The position numbers were made by a program, and so were the translations under genes. Source: Cylindrospermum sp. NIES-4074 (GTDB lineage Bacteria; Cyanobacteriota; Cyanobacteriia; Cyanobacteriales; Nostocaceae). Taken from it: DNA of 64,000 bases. Below, piece by piece: positions 51,278 through 62,943 of this stretch. A model generated the notes under the pieces. It was not told where the DNA came from and searched no databases. It saw only the letters and a program-made list of their open reading frames with translations. Numbering within the stretch: the stretch's first letter is position 1; every line of letters starts with the position of its first letter. The stretch covers positions 930,001 to 994,000 of the forward strand of contig AP018269.1 of assembly GCA_003994795.1 (NCBI GenBank). The letters are read 5' to 3'.

Positions 51278-52159
51278 TCAATTAGGACTGTTAGTTGATA
51301 GCAGGAGGAATTCTTGCATATACTGTGTAACTAACTCAGGCTGTTCTTGCTGCACCCAATGGCCGGAATTGGCAATATATTTGATTTGCAAGTCTCTGAC
51401 ATAGGCAGCAGTGCCGTAGGTTAGTTCCTTACCAAGTGCGACATCATTTGCTCCCCAAATCAACAGTGTGGGTACTTCCAAAACGCGCCAACTTGTCTTG
51501 GTTGTGAGCAGATGAACAATATTGCGGTAATAGTTCAACATTGCGGTCAGGGCACCACGTTTGGCGGCAGCATCTTTATAAGCATCAAGATCCGCTGGAG
51601 TGAAAGCGCTTTTGTTAACTGCTGTGCCTTGAATAACTTTGGCGATCGCTTCATAGTCCAAAGCTTGCAGCAGTAATTCTGGCAACCAAGGTAGTTGAAA
51701 GAGAAATATATAGGTACTGCGTAGCAGTTGTTGCGGAGTGCGTAAGCCTTCGACAAATTTGGCAGGATGGGGGAGGTTGAGGACAATTAATTTCTCTACC
51801 ATGTCCGGGTGAGCATAAGCAAAATTCCAAGCGATCGCACCACCCCAGTCATGTCCAACTAAAATACACTCTTGGTATCCTAATCCCTGTATGACTCCGG
51901 CAACATCTTTGACTAATTCATCCATCGCATAAGCTGATTGTGCTTGCGGCTTATCGCTATCGTTGTAGCCCCGCAAATCCAGGGCGACAACTTTAAAATC
52001 TTTGGCAAATTCTGGTATGAGATGTCGCCAAGAGTACCAAAACTCAGGAAACCCATGCAACATCAGCATTAAGGGGCCTTCACCTTGGGTGACGTAGTGC
52101 AGTTTCACCCCGTTGGTATTTATATATGCGTGTGTCCAACTATCTTGTATCACGGTCAT
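51278..52159 (-). CDS. Epoxide-hydrolase-like alpha/beta hydrolase
   Basis: This 293-residue protein is of the epoxide hydrolase / haloalkane dehalogenase branch. The oxyanion-hole HGFPEFWYSWRHLIP lies at about 35-49. The nucleophile elbow is GHDWGGAIAW at about 104-113 with Asp rather than Ser, which defines this branch. The acid/cap region contains WGANDVALG and the catalytic His is in NSGHWVQQEQPE. The triad appears complete. The true substrate cannot be read from the sequence. It starts at ATG 52159 (MTVIQDSWTHAYINTN). It is divergent from the hli gene across about 310 bp. Confidence 0.9.
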   Translation of the reverse strand: MTVIQDSWTHAYINTNGVKLHYVTQGEGPLMLMLHGFPEFWYSWRHLIPEFAKDFKVVALDLRGYNDSDKPQAQSAYAMDELVKDVAGVIQGLGYQECILVGHDWGGAIAWNFAYAHPDMVEKLIVLNLPHPAKFVEGLRTPQQLLRSTYIFLFQLPWLPELLLQALDYEAIAKVIQGTAVNKSAFTPADLDAYKDAAAKRGALTAMLNYYRNIVHLLTTKTSWRVLEVPTLLIWGANDVALGKELTYGTAAYVRDLQIKYIANSGHWVQQEQPELVTQYMQEFLLLSTNSPN

Positions 52160-52473
52160 AAGTGGTTTTTTGGGTGTGATATGGATATTTATTGGCGATT
52201 GCCTCCGGCACGGCAGGGCCGAACGCCTCAGGCGCCGTCAGAGCCATCGCTATGCGGGTGCTGTTGACAAGCGGGATTCTTCAGTTTTCAGGTGTTTCTT
52301 GCCAGAAATATGATCTACTCACCTGAAACACCTGGGGAATGGCGTTAGCCACTGCTAACAATGTCAATATATCGCAACAAAAGTACAAACAATTGTTGCA
52401 ATTATGAAAATTATTGTTATATTAATTTACATAAGCCAATAAACCTTAGTAAATCTAGTTTGGAGTGCGAACC
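52160..52473. promoter_or_regulatory. Divergent region, hydrolase / hli
   Basis: 314 bp. The left part has a GC-rich segment with small palindromes (GGCACGGCAGGGCC; GCCTCAGGCG, 52204-52234). The right part is AT-rich and should hold the hli promoter. TGGAG eight bases before the ATG 52474 is the hli ribosome site. Confidence 0.5.
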
Positions 52474-52653
52474 ATGACTAATGCAACAAAGACTATTACA
52501 CCCGTGGTTGAAGATCGTAATGCTTGGCGTTGGGGCTTCACCCCACAGGCAGAAGTTTGGAACGGTCGTTTGGCAATGATTGGCTTTTTAGGAGCTACAT
52601 TGGTTGAGCTTTTCTCTAATCAAGGCTTCCTCCACTTTTGGGGCATTCTGTAA
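52474..52653 (+). CDS. High-light-inducible (Hli/SCP) protein
   Basis: This 59-residue single-helix chlorophyll-binding protein belongs to the Lhc superfamily. The hallmark [17 protein letters not shown] (about 33-49) contains the Glu/Arg-Asn chlorophyll-binding pattern ([10 protein letters not shown]) in one membrane helix; FTPQAEVWN precedes it. Such proteins bind chlorophyll and carotenoid, quench energy and protect photosystem II assembly under high light or other stress. The start is ATG 52474; a GTG at 52465 is in frame but overlaps the ribosome site. A strong hairpin follows. Confidence 0.93.
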   Translation: MTNATKTITPVVEDRNAWRWGFTPQAEVWNGRLAMIGFLGATLVELFSNQGFLHFWGIL

Positions 52654-52687
52654 GTATTAAGATACAAGATTAGTTATAAATAATAAA

Positions 52688-52720
52688 ACCTGGCAGTTAA
52701 TCGAAACTGCCAGGTATTTT
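52688..52720. terminator. Bidirectional terminator between hli and rpoD
   Basis: ACCTGGCAGTT and AACTGCCAGGT form an 11-bp stem with a short loop. ATTTTAT follows on the plus strand and TTTTATTATTTAT on the minus strand, so it can serve both convergent genes. Confidence 0.75.
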
Positions 52721-52770
52721 ATAGTTATTCGTTAAGATTCAGCTAATAACAACTGACCACTGATAACTAA

Positions 52771-53943
52771 CTACCGAATATATTCCTTGAGAACGCTGTT
52801 GCGATTCGGGTGGCGTAATTTGCGGAGTGCCTTCGCCTCAATTTGACGAATCCGTTCGCGGGTAACGTTGAAAATCTGTCCGATTTCCTCAAGGGTTTTC
52901 ATCCGACCATCATCCAAGCCATAGCGTAGTCTCAAAACATCTCGTTCACGAGGGCTGAGACTGTCGAGGACTTTTTCTAGGTCTTCACGCAAGAGATTTT
53001 TGGAAACTTGGTCTTCTGGCGTTTCACCATCAGATTCAATAAAATCGCCCAACCGGGAATCTTCTTCTTTCCCAATGGGCGTTTCTAGTGAAATTGGCAA
53101 CTGGGCGGATTTAGCGATAAACCGCAACTTCTCGATGGTCATTTCCATGCGGGTGGCGATTTCTTCTTCAGTGGGTTTGCGGCCCATTTCTTGAGACAGG
53201 AGTTTGGTAGTTTTCTTAATCCGGGAGATGGTTTCATAAAGATGAACTGGAAGGCGAATCGTGCGTGATTGATCAGCGATCGCTCTAGTAATAGCCTGAC
53301 GAATCCACCATGTAGCGTATGTGGAAAACTTATAACCTTTTTCGTGGTCAAACTTTTCAGCTGCACGAATCAAACCAAGACTACCTTCCTGAATTAAGTC
53401 CTGGAAAGACAAGCCACGATTCATGTATTTCTTAGCAATAGAAACCACAAGACGTAGGTTGGATTGTACCATCTTGTCTTTAGCTCTGCGTCCCACATGC
53501 AGACGATAACGAAAAGCTGGCAATGGTAATTGCACAGCTTCAGCCCACTCGCTGTCATGAGGATCGCGATCCAATTGCTCTGAAAGTCTTTCCCGCACCC
53601 GCTCCAATTCGAGTAAATCGGCTATTTTCCGCGCCAATTCAATTTCTTCATCTGCCCGTAACAGACGAATCCGCCCAATTTCTTGCAAGTAAAGACGAAT
53701 CGAATCTTCGGTATAGTGCTTTTTCTTGCTTTGTGTCCGACGACGCGATTTAGCGGCTTTTCCAGACTTTGCGTCGTCCTCATCAGACTGAGGCTCTAAA
53801 AATTCATCAATTTCGCCATCATCGGTGATCAGCAAGTCCTCTTCTTCATCTATTAAGAGTTCTTCTAACTCGAGCTCAGGCTGATTCATTATTTCTAGGT
53901 CAGGCTGATATATGCTTTCGAGTACGTTGTTAGCCTGGTTCAT
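52771..53943 (-). CDS. rpoD: Principal RNA polymerase sigma factor (group 1, SigA)
   Basis: This 390-residue sigma-70 protein has an acidic N-terminus (about 20-60). Region 1.2 is [16 protein letters not shown] and region 2 runs through [38 protein letters not shown] and the -10-recognition [19 protein letters not shown]. Region 3 is present, and region 4 is [20 protein letters not shown] with the helix-turn-helix [20 protein letters not shown]. Length and sequence match the housekeeping SigA of filamentous cyanobacteria rather than the shorter group 2 factors. It starts at ATG 53943. A 1.5-kb non-coding region lies upstream. Confidence 0.97.
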   Translation of the reverse strand: MNQANNVLESIYQPDLEIMNQPELELEELLIDEEEDLLITDDGEIDEFLEPQSDEDDAKSGKAAKSRRRTQSKKKHYTEDSIRLYLQEIGRIRLLRADEEIELARKIADLLELERVRERLSEQLDRDPHDSEWAEAVQLPLPAFRYRLHVGRRAKDKMVQSNLRLVVSIAKKYMNRGLSFQDLIQEGSLGLIRAAEKFDHEKGYKFSTYATWWIRQAITRAIADQSRTIRLPVHLYETISRIKKTTKLLSQEMGRKPTEEEIATRMEMTIEKLRFIAKSAQLPISLETPIGKEEDSRLGDFIESDGETPEDQVSKNLLREDLEKVLDSLSPRERDVLRLRYGLDDGRMKTLEEIGQIFNVTRERIRQIEAKALRKLRHPNRNSVLKEYIR

Positions 53944-55473
53944 GCCGCGTTCCTCATGCTCCTTGCAGAATCAATTACTCAAGATGTGTTTAATGCTCTT
54001 TGAATCGAGCTAAATTTCAACCGAAAACATGCTTTTTGGCTGATTTGCCTCAGATATTTTCGGCAGTTTGGCGCCTCTAGGAGGCAGGGTTTTTACTTTA
54101 GTGGTAGCCATTACTGAATGTGACTACCTCAGCGAAACTAGATGCTATATGTGTTACTGTCGCACACAACATCTAAACTCATCGGTCTAAAAAAGACTCG
54201 TCTTGATCAAGAAATTCACCACTCCAGACAAGTGAATATGACTGCTGGTAGATTTCTCTGTAAAGACTGTTCCGATTGTAGCCTGTTTCACAGAAATTGC
54301 ACTCTTTTTGTGTGTTAATCATGAGTCCGTTAACCAAGTTGATGCCACTTTTATCAAGAAGACATTAAAAACGGTAGTTTTACCCTGAAATCTTTTCTAA
54401 AACTTTTTGGTTTTGCAGTGGCATTCTCATTAGATTAAAAGGTAGGCACACTTGCTATTAAGTGAGTTAAGTATTGAAAGTAACTTAAGGCTACTTAGAA
54501 ACCACCCATTTGATGTTAACTCAGGTAGTAAGTGTTAATGCACCCATTTTTACCTTTCCTTCATAAACTACTCAGTCTAGAGAGCAAAGCGGGGTTTCCC
54601 GCTGGGTAAACACAGTCTGACTGGAACAGTGGCGGCGCTTTTGTTAGGCACTCAACCTTATACATACCAATAACCTTAACTTAGGAGTTGAGGTCATTGC
54701 AAAATCAAGCCGATGGCAGATGAATTTAGATTTAATCGATTTGGTCTTATTCACACATTAGCGCACTGCTGAGATTTCCACCTTATGAAACTTGACAAAC
54801 TGTTCTTATTGTATACAACGTTATTTTGATCAGTCGAGAAATAATTTGACAGTCAATATCCTTGATGATTGGCGGACTTATAGCAAAAGTACATTGGATA
54901 CAAGCAAAATTATAGCTCTCACCAGGGCAGTATCCAAAGATATGGGCAAGTTTTGGGCTTGTTTTTGTCTACTTCCGGGGGTGAGACGTTGGAGTGTAGA
55001 GAATTTTAGGGTCAGCTTATGAGTTAATCGTTAATAAAGCTCATTTGCTATATCTGTAATATTCTATACTCCTGCTTTTCGTAGCTCGTTGTCATTTTGT
55101 CATGAAATATCTTCAAGATACTTATCAAATGCTGCTTGGTAGACAATATCCAGTTTTGCTCTTCAAGCATAACAAATGCAATTCTTGCTTGTGGACAAAA
55201 TTCATCAGCCGATAATCAATCAGTTTTTGTTTTATTTTTGTTGACAAATATATATCTTTGTGGGCTAGAGGACAGGAGGGAAGTTTATCATATTTGTAGG
55301 TAAAGTTAATGTATTGTATTGAGCAAGTTTAACTGTCCAAAAAAGCACAAATAAAATTTACTCATGGGTAATGGGTAATGGGTAATGGATGATATTTATT
55401 TATCTTTCCCAATTACCAATTACTCATTACCAATTCCAGAGACTACAGCCGCCTAACTAGCCACTTGGGTTAT
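53944..55473. promoter_or_regulatory. 1.5-kb non-coding region between gyrB and rpoD
   Basis: Both flanking genes point left, so this is the rpoD upstream region and the gyrB 3' side. A 76-codon TTG-start frame at 54792-55022 has no recognisable features. At 55363-55436 GGGTAAT heptamers are followed by ATTACC units, able to fold back. The long leader suggests several rpoD promoters. Confidence 0.5.
55363..55436. repeat. GGGTAAT heptamer repeat with facing inverted units
   Basis: Three to four tandem GGGTAAT units (55363-55388) face AATTACCAATTACTCATTACC (55413-55433). Together they make an imperfect hairpin about 40 bases downstream of the gyrB stop, which may act as its transcript end. Confidence 0.6.
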
Positions 55474-57468
<1,995 letters not shown>

Positions 57469-57591
57469 TCACACCAAAATTCTAACACAAAAGCCTTGCT
57501 GGCGTCTGTAGACCAATTTAGTGAGAAGTTTATACAGGGATTGCAACCCTGGCACAATTCAAAATTCAGAATAACTACTAACCAATATCTA

Positions 57592-58491
57592 ATGACTAAA
57601 TTAATTGTGATTTGTGGGGCAACAGCTACGGGGAAGTCAGGTTTGGCTTTAGCTTTAGCTTTGCGGTTGGGTTCTGTAATTCTCAGTGCTGACTCCCGTC
57701 AAGTGTACCGCGAGTTTGATATTGGGACGGCTAAACCAACCGAGGCTGAACAAAAATTAGTGCCACACTATTTAATAGATATCTGCGCTCCAACTGACAC
57801 GATGACAGTAGCAGATTATCAGGAGCAAGCACAAGCTTTAATTGCCGCTGTTGGGGTTTCACCGCTGTTGCTAGTGGGTGGTACTGGTTTATATATACGT
57901 TCCATTGTTCAGGGGATGAAGATTCCCAGGGTAGCACCGCAACCAGAATTGCGATCGCAATTGGAATCTCTCGGTCAAACTCAACTTTACGCCATGTTGC
58001 AACAAGTTGATCCTGTTGCTGCACAAAAAATTCATGCTCATGACTTGGTGCGGACTTTAAGAGCCTTAGAAGTATATTATGTCACAGGATGCCCAATTTC
58101 CGAACAGCAAGGGGAAAATCCACCAAATTACCCAATTTTACAAATTGGTTTAGATTGTGATGTAGAAAAGTTAGAAAAGCGCATTAACCAACGCACTGAA
58201 CAAATGATAGCAGATGGTTTGGTCACTGAGGTGGAGAATCTTTGTCAAAAATATGGTGCTGATTTGTCTTTGTTAAATACTTTGGGCTATCAAGAAATCA
58301 AGCAATATTTGGCTGGGGATATTTCTTTAGAAGCAGCGAAAGAATTAATAGTTTTGCATACACGACAATTTGCCAAACGTCAGCGCACATGGTTTAGACC
58401 ATATCCACAGATTGAATGGTTTGATGCAGATAGTCCTGATTTATTAGAGCAAGTTTGGCAGCGAATAAATGAGTTTTTAGAAGATGTGTAG
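57592..58491 (+). CDS. miaA: tRNA dimethylallyltransferase
   Basis: This 299-residue enzyme adds a dimethylallyl group to A37 of tRNAs that read codons starting with U. The P-loop ICGATATGKSGLALALA lies near the start, followed by ILSADSRQVYREFDIGTAKP (substrate and general-base residues) and VGGTGLYIRSIVQG. The C-terminal region contains LNTLGYQEIKQYL and TRQFAKRQRTWFR, the usual ends of the family. ATG 57592 (MTKLIVICG) is the proper start; the frame is open 32 codons further to 57496, but nothing in that extension is family-like. It is divergent from gyrB and probably monocistronic. Confidence 0.96.
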   Translation: MTKLIVICGATATGKSGLALALALRLGSVILSADSRQVYREFDIGTAKPTEAEQKLVPHYLIDICAPTDTMTVADYQEQAQALIAAVGVSPLLLVGGTGLYIRSIVQGMKIPRVAPQPELRSQLESLGQTQLYAMLQQVDPVAAQKIHAHDLVRTLRALEVYYVTGCPISEQQGENPPNYPILQIGLDCDVEKLEKRINQRTEQMIADGLVTEVENLCQKYGADLSLLNTLGYQEIKQYLAGDISLEAAKELIVLHTRQFAKRQRTWFRPYPQIEWFDADSPDLLEQVWQRINEFLEDV

Positions 58492-59050
58492 AGATGTTTC
58501 CTCAAATGTCTCAACAGTGTGTGATGAATTATAAAGAGAGCTAACTAAAAGGCGTTTTCGTTTGAATGTAAAATGAGGTAAGTTAAGCATTTTTGTAGGT
58601 TGGGTTGAGGAACGAAGCCCAACATTTCCGAGACTTTGTTGGGTTTCACTTCGTACTGCTCCGCAGAAGCAAGCTACAACCCAACCTACAAAGATATTGA
58701 GTTGGGTTCCTTAACCGAACCGTATTGATTTATAAGGCTTCTCATTTGAATATTACACGAGGTAGGGACACAGCAATGCTGTGTCCTTACGGTATTGTAG
58801 ATAATGAGCAACAGTTATCAAATGCCAGAAATGCAATTATATTCATGAAATTCAGCAATTTGGGAATTTATCTCCATTGATTGATGATTTCCAGAGAACA
58901 TACTAAACTGCATTAACAACCCCAAATTTTGCCACAATAGAAAATACATCTCCACTCTCCTCTTCCTCTCTGCGCCTTTGCGCCTTTGCGTGAGACAAAA
59001 ACTTCTGCTATCTCAAGAACTAAACATCTACCCTTAATAGACAAAAACCT
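58492..59050. other. 560-bp intergenic region with a palindromic repeat copy
   Basis: Between the co-directional miaA and glcD genes. Besides the repeat at 58579-58726 it contains a TCTGCGCCTTTGCGCCTTTG segment (58969-58988) of the dispersed GCGCAAAG family. No gene is visible. The glcD promoter should lie in the last ~150 bp. Confidence 0.5.
58579..58726. repeat. Third copy of the GTAGGTTGGG palindromic element
   Basis: GTAGGTTGGGTTGAGGAACG opens the inner arm (58595) and CCCAACCTAC closes it. The outer end reads TTAACCGAACCGTATT, matching AATACGGTTCAGTTAA at the left end of the element at 3868-4053. The interior (CTGCTCCGCAGAAGC) differs. No coding content. Confidence 0.65.
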
Positions 59051-60523
59051 ATGCTTACCCAAGATAAAAAACAAATCAACTGGAAACCCATTATCCAAAA
59101 ATTCGAGGTTGTACTTGGCAAAAATGGCGTAGTCAAAACCCGCGAAGAACTTATCACTTATGAATGTGACGGTTTAACCAGCTATCGTCAACGTCCCGCC
59201 GTGGTAGTATTACCCAGAACTACACAACAAGTTGCCGCAGTTGTCAAGATATGCAATGAGTTTTCTGTTCCCTTCATCGCGCGGGGTTCTGGCACCGGTT
59301 TATCTGGTGGCGCTTTACCATCAGATGATTCTGTTTTGATTGTCACTTCCTTAATGCGGCAAATACTCAGCATTGATTTAGAAAATCAGCGGGCAATTGT
59401 TCAACCAGGAGTAATTAATAGTTGGGTAACACAGGCAGTGAGTGGTGCTGGATTTTACTACGCTCCTGACCCTTCCAGCCAAATTATTTGCTCAATTGGG
59501 GGCAATATTGCCGAAAATTCTGGAGGTGTGCATTGTTTGAAATATGGTGTCACCACTAACCACGTTTTGGGCTTAAAACTTGTACTTCCTGATGGTGAAA
59601 TTGTGGATGTGGGGGGACAGGTTTCTGAAACTCCTGGTTATGATTTAACAGGTGTGTTTGTCGGTTCTGAAGGTACTTTAGGAATTGCTACAGAGATTAC
59701 TTTACGAATTCTCAAAAGTGCAGAATCAATTTGTGTATTATTAGCAGATTTTACCAGCATAGAAGCTGCTGCGGCAACTGTTTCTGATATCATCAGCGCG
59801 GGAATTATTCCTGGTGGGATGGAAATGATGGATAACATCAGCATCAATGCAGTTGAAGATGTTGTTGCCACAAATTGTTATCCTCGTGATGCCACAGCCA
59901 TTTTGTTAGTAGAGATTGATGGTTTAGAAATTGAAGTGGCAGAAAATAAAAAGCGTGTTGCCGAAATTTGCCAAAAGAATGGTGCGCGTAATATCACTTC
60001 TGCTAGTGATTTGGAAACTAGATTAAAGCTGTGGAAAGGGCGGAAGGCTGCTTTTGCTGCTGCTGGACATTTAAGCCCAGATTATTATGTCCAAGATGGT
60101 GTAATTCCCCGGACGCAATTACCTTATGTTTTGCAGGAAATTGAGTTATTAAGTCAACAATACGGTTATACAATTGCTAATGTTTTTCATGCTGGTGATG
60201 GCAATTTACACCCATTGATTCTTTTTGATAATGCAGTGCATGGTGCATTAGAGAAAGTGGAAGAATTAGGAGGAGAGATTCTCAAACTTTGTGTTAAGGT
60301 TGGTGGTAGTATTTCGGGTGAACATGGCATTGGTGCAGATAAAAAGTGCTATATGCCTGATATGTTTAGTCAAGCTGATTTAGAAACTATGCAATGGGTG
60401 CGGCAAGTATTTAATCCTCAAGGGTTAGCAAATCCTGGGAAGATTTTCCCGACGCCGCGCACTTGTGGTGAAGCTGCTAATGTAGCGAATATTAAGCAGT
60501 TTGAAGGTGTGGAAAGATTTTAA
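59051..60523 (+). CDS. glcD: Glycolate oxidase/dehydrogenase subunit GlcD
   Basis: This 490-residue FAD-linked oxidoreductase oxidises glycolate to glyoxylate in photorespiration, the main route in cyanobacteria. The FAD-binding (PCMH-type) domain contains RPAVVVLPRTTQQVAAVVK, FIARGSGTGLSGGALP and CSIGGNIAENSGGVHCLKYG, then GVFVGSEGTLGIATEITLR. The C-terminal FAD-oxidase domain has VFHAGDGNLHPLILFD, SGEHGIGADKKCYM and NPQGLANPGKIFPTPR. All core motifs are intact. glcE and glcF are not adjacent, so the enzyme's other subunits, if any, are elsewhere. D-lactate dehydrogenase activity cannot be excluded for this family. The start is ATG 59051. Confidence 0.93.
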   Translation: MLTQDKKQINWKPIIQKFEVVLGKNGVVKTREELITYECDGLTSYRQRPAVVVLPRTTQQVAAVVKICNEFSVPFIARGSGTGLSGGALPSDDSVLIVTSLMRQILSIDLENQRAIVQPGVINSWVTQAVSGAGFYYAPDPSSQIICSIGGNIAENSGGVHCLKYGVTTNHVLGLKLVLPDGEIVDVGGQVSETPGYDLTGVFVGSEGTLGIATEITLRILKSAESICVLLADFTSIEAAAATVSDIISAGIIPGGMEMMDNISINAVEDVVATNCYPRDATAILLVEIDGLEIEVAENKKRVAEICQKNGARNITSASDLETRLKLWKGRKAAFAAAGHLSPDYYVQDGVIPRTQLPYVLQEIELLSQQYGYTIANVFHAGDGNLHPLILFDNAVHGALEKVEELGGEILKLCVKVGGSISGEHGIGADKKCYMPDMFSQADLETMQWVRQVFNPQGLANPGKIFPTPRTCGEAANVANIKQFEGVERF

Positions 60524-60820
60524 TTTTATACCAAGGTATAAAATCACCAATGTAGAGACGTTTCATGAAACGTCTCTACATTATTATGGGTGATTTGCCG
60601 GACATAAGTAGGTAGATTTAATTAATAAAATGAAAGTTTTGTTTGTAGTGAGCAATTTGTCGCTGTGGGCGAGCATTTTAAGGACTGAAGTCCTTATTAC
60701 GAAAATTTTATTTTAATTGAGTTCTCCTACTTAATATGGTGATATCTTTATATATTCCGGAGGCTTGTGGGTTGATTTTGTAGTTATAAGCATACCTAAA
60801 AAACTAAGCTAAAACTACAG
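60524..60820. other. Intergenic region after glcD
   Basis: About 300 bp, AT-rich, with the 34-bp palindrome at its left end and no gene. The promoter of the GHL10-type gene should lie in the right part. Confidence 0.4.
60549..60582. repeat. Perfect 34-bp palindrome, second copy
   Basis: AATGTAGAGACGTTTC and GAAACGTCTCTACATT are exact reverse complements, 26 bases after the glcD stop. It differs from the copy at 23457-23490 by a paired change in the stem (GTTAC…GTAAC versus GTTTC…GAAAC), so complementarity is preserved. Confidence 0.75.
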
Positions 60821-62041
60821 ATGAATTGGGTGAGTCGCCGTTTCTTATTTTACTTGGTGTGTCTGGGATTAGTAGTTAGTTTAACAGTTTTTTCAGTTTC
60901 TTCGCGCCCTGTTGCTTCTCAAAAACTAAGTCCCTTAACAACAGAAATTCGCGGTGTTTGGCTCACTAATGTTGCTAGTGGTATTTTATTTGTACCTTGG
61001 GGTATTAACCGCGCTTTAGATCAACTATCGGCACTCAATTTTAATACGGTTTATCCTGTAGTTTGGAATCGGGGTTACACTTTTTACAATAGCACTGTTG
61101 CCAAGGTAATTACAGGTTCAGAAACTCAGCCTTTCCTCAAATTTATGCATGGAGGAAAGGATGTTTTAACTAAGTTAGTAAAGCTGGCTAAAAGTAAAGA
61201 TATAAGTGTTGTTCCTTGGTTTGAATATGGGTTGATGACGCCGCCTAATTCTGAATTGGTAAAGAGATATCCAGATTGGTTGACAATTGGACAAGAAAAT
61301 ATTAGTTCTATTCAAGAAACCCCAGCGGAAGAAATTAATGATGGTTCTTTGATCAAGCAAGCTTGGTTAAATCCTCTACATCCCCAAGTTCAAGATTTTA
61401 TCAAAGGGCTAATTGTGGAAGTTGTGAGCAATTATGATGTGGATGGGATTCAACTTGATGATCATTTTGGGATGCCTGTACAGTTTGGCTACGATCGCTA
61501 TACTATCCAACTATATCAGCAAGAGCATCAGGGCAAAACCCCGCCTGGTAACGCTTTTGACCCCGACTGGATGCGCTGGAGAGCAGATAAACTGACTCAT
61601 TTCATGGCACAAATCTATCAAGCTGTGAAAGCGGTTAAACCTCACGCCCGTATCTCGCTGTCTCCTAATTCTCAGTATTATGCGTATAAATACTATTTGC
61701 AAGATTGGGAAAGTTGGGTAAAAAAGGGCTTAGTTGATGAGTTGATTTTGCAGGTATATCGAGATGGTAAAAATACTTTTATCTCGGAATTAGAAAAACC
61801 TGCGGTGCAATTGGCTCGTACACAAATCCCTGTCAGCATTGGCATTTCAACGGGAACAGTGCGTAATCCTGTGGATATTGCCCAAATCAGAGAACAGGTG
61901 CAAGCAGTGCGCGATCGCCATTTTCCTGGTATTTCTTTTTTCTATTGGGAAAGTTTATGGGGCTACATCACCCCAGAATCACCACAACAGCGACGCCAAG
62001 CTTTTCTAGAAATGTTTAATGGTAAAGCTATCAGACCATGA
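60821..62041 (+). CDS. Secreted glycoside-hydrolase-like (GHL10/DUF187) protein
   Basis: This 406-residue protein has an N-terminal signal or anchor (about 7-33, FLFYLVCLGLVVSLTVFSVSS). The TIM-barrel GHL10 domain begins TEIRGVWLTNVASGILF. Further family segments are LNFNTVYPVVWNRGYTFYN, VPWFEYGLM, WLNPLHPQVQDFIKGLI, and the active-site-like YDVDGIQLDDHFGMP, where the two Asp are candidates. ARISLSPNSQYYAY and WESLWGYITPES follow. The family is thought to cleave glycans, perhaps in cell wall or exopolysaccharide; the substrate is unknown. Its stop overlaps the next gene's ATG by four bases (ATGA), so the two are co-translated. Confidence 0.9.
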   Translation: MNWVSRRFLFYLVCLGLVVSLTVFSVSSRPVASQKLSPLTTEIRGVWLTNVASGILFVPWGINRALDQLSALNFNTVYPVVWNRGYTFYNSTVAKVITGSETQPFLKFMHGGKDVLTKLVKLAKSKDISVVPWFEYGLMTPPNSELVKRYPDWLTIGQENISSIQETPAEEINDGSLIKQAWLNPLHPQVQDFIKGLIVEVVSNYDVDGIQLDDHFGMPVQFGYDRYTIQLYQQEHQGKTPPGNAFDPDWMRWRADKLTHFMAQIYQAVKAVKPHARISLSPNSQYYAYKYYLQDWESWVKKGLVDELILQVYRDGKNTFISELEKPAVQLARTQIPVSIGISTGTVRNPVDIAQIREQVQAVRDRHFPGISFFYWESLWGYITPESPQQRRQAFLEMFNGKAIRP

Positions 62042-62613
62042 CAACTGGAAAAATTGTCAAAACAAAATATAGCATAGCATTGCCGTGGTTTTTTGCCACC
62101 TTTGGCGGTTTTTTGCTAAGTTTAATCTGGATTGAAGTTGGTGAAAGGCCAGATATTGGCTTGGTTGAAGCTACTGTTGGCGGATTAGCGATCGCACTTC
62201 CTCAAAGCTATATACTTAGACACACCAGGTTTTCTGGGCGATGGGTGTTGGCAACGCTTTTAGGTTGGGCAATGATTGCTCTTACTGGTGTGGGTGCTGT
62301 AGGTTGGATTGTCACCACAACCGAATCCCTTCCCATAAGACTCCTTTGGGGGGCGTTATCCGGGGCTATTGGCGGCTTAGGGATGGGATTAGCACAATGG
62401 CGGTTAGCAATTCCTCCCTCTGTTCCTTACGCATGGCAATGGATCTTTGTCAGTTCGGCAAGTTGGGCAGTAGCAATACCCATCGGCTCCTGTATTGGCA
62501 TCTTTTTACACCACCGCACTCAGTTATTTTTAGGCGAAGTCCTCGGTTTAGTGATTACTTGGCTGGTGGTAGCGATGCTCACAGGCATCAATGCTTACAG
62601 ATTATGCAAATAA
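62038..62613 (+). CDS. Multi-pass membrane protein of unknown function
   Basis: I do not recognise the family of this 191-residue protein. Hydrophobic helices are visible at about 14-34, 45-60, 70-95, 99-117, 127-150 and 155-185, so it is almost entirely membrane. Gly-rich stretches (GALSGAIGGLGMGLAQWRL) resemble repeated two-helix units found in other cyanobacterial proteins. It overlaps the GHL10-type gene by ATGA and is clearly co-translated with it. A joint role in envelope or polysaccharide processing is a guess based only on position. An overlapping +2 frame (62241-62627) is a shadow. Confidence 0.8.
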   Translation: MTTGKIVKTKYSIALPWFFATFGGFLLSLIWIEVGERPDIGLVEATVGGLAIALPQSYILRHTRFSGRWVLATLLGWAMIALTGVGAVGWIVTTTESLPIRLLWGALSGAIGGLGMGLAQWRLAIPPSVPYAWQWIFVSSASWAVAIPIGSCIGIFLHHRTQLFLGEVLGLVITWLVVAMLTGINAYRLCK

Positions 62614-62943
62614 TTGCCAATATATGAAGAATTGTAACAAATATGAAACCCAGAGATGGTTTTTATTTCAGTATATGCAACAATTTTAAAACATTATTAA
62701 TAAATGAATATCCGTAGCTTCTCACGAACCTGCAAATGCATTTTCGCCTTCAAAGAGCAGGATTTGTTAAGCTTACCTCTATTAGCTTTCCGAGATTTCT
62801 GATAAGAAGTAGAGAAAGATACAAATATCCATGAGCAAAGGCTGACAACACTTAGCTTTAGGCGCTGGGGTTCATCTTCTACAAGCATCAAATACACAAG
62901 AGCGCGTCTAAAAGAGTCAGCAACACAAAACAGGGACTCTCTC
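62614..62943. promoter_or_regulatory. Upstream region of the PAS-GAF sensor gene
   Basis: 330 bp, AT-rich, without a convincing gene; a minus-strand frame at 62697-62951 has no protein-like features. It should contain the sensor gene's promoter. No strong hairpin is seen after the membrane-protein gene. Confidence 0.4.

Noticed and set aside
54792-55022. 76-codon rightward frame between gyrB and rpoD
   Set aside because: It starts with TTG without a ribosome site and has no recognisable motif or compositional support.
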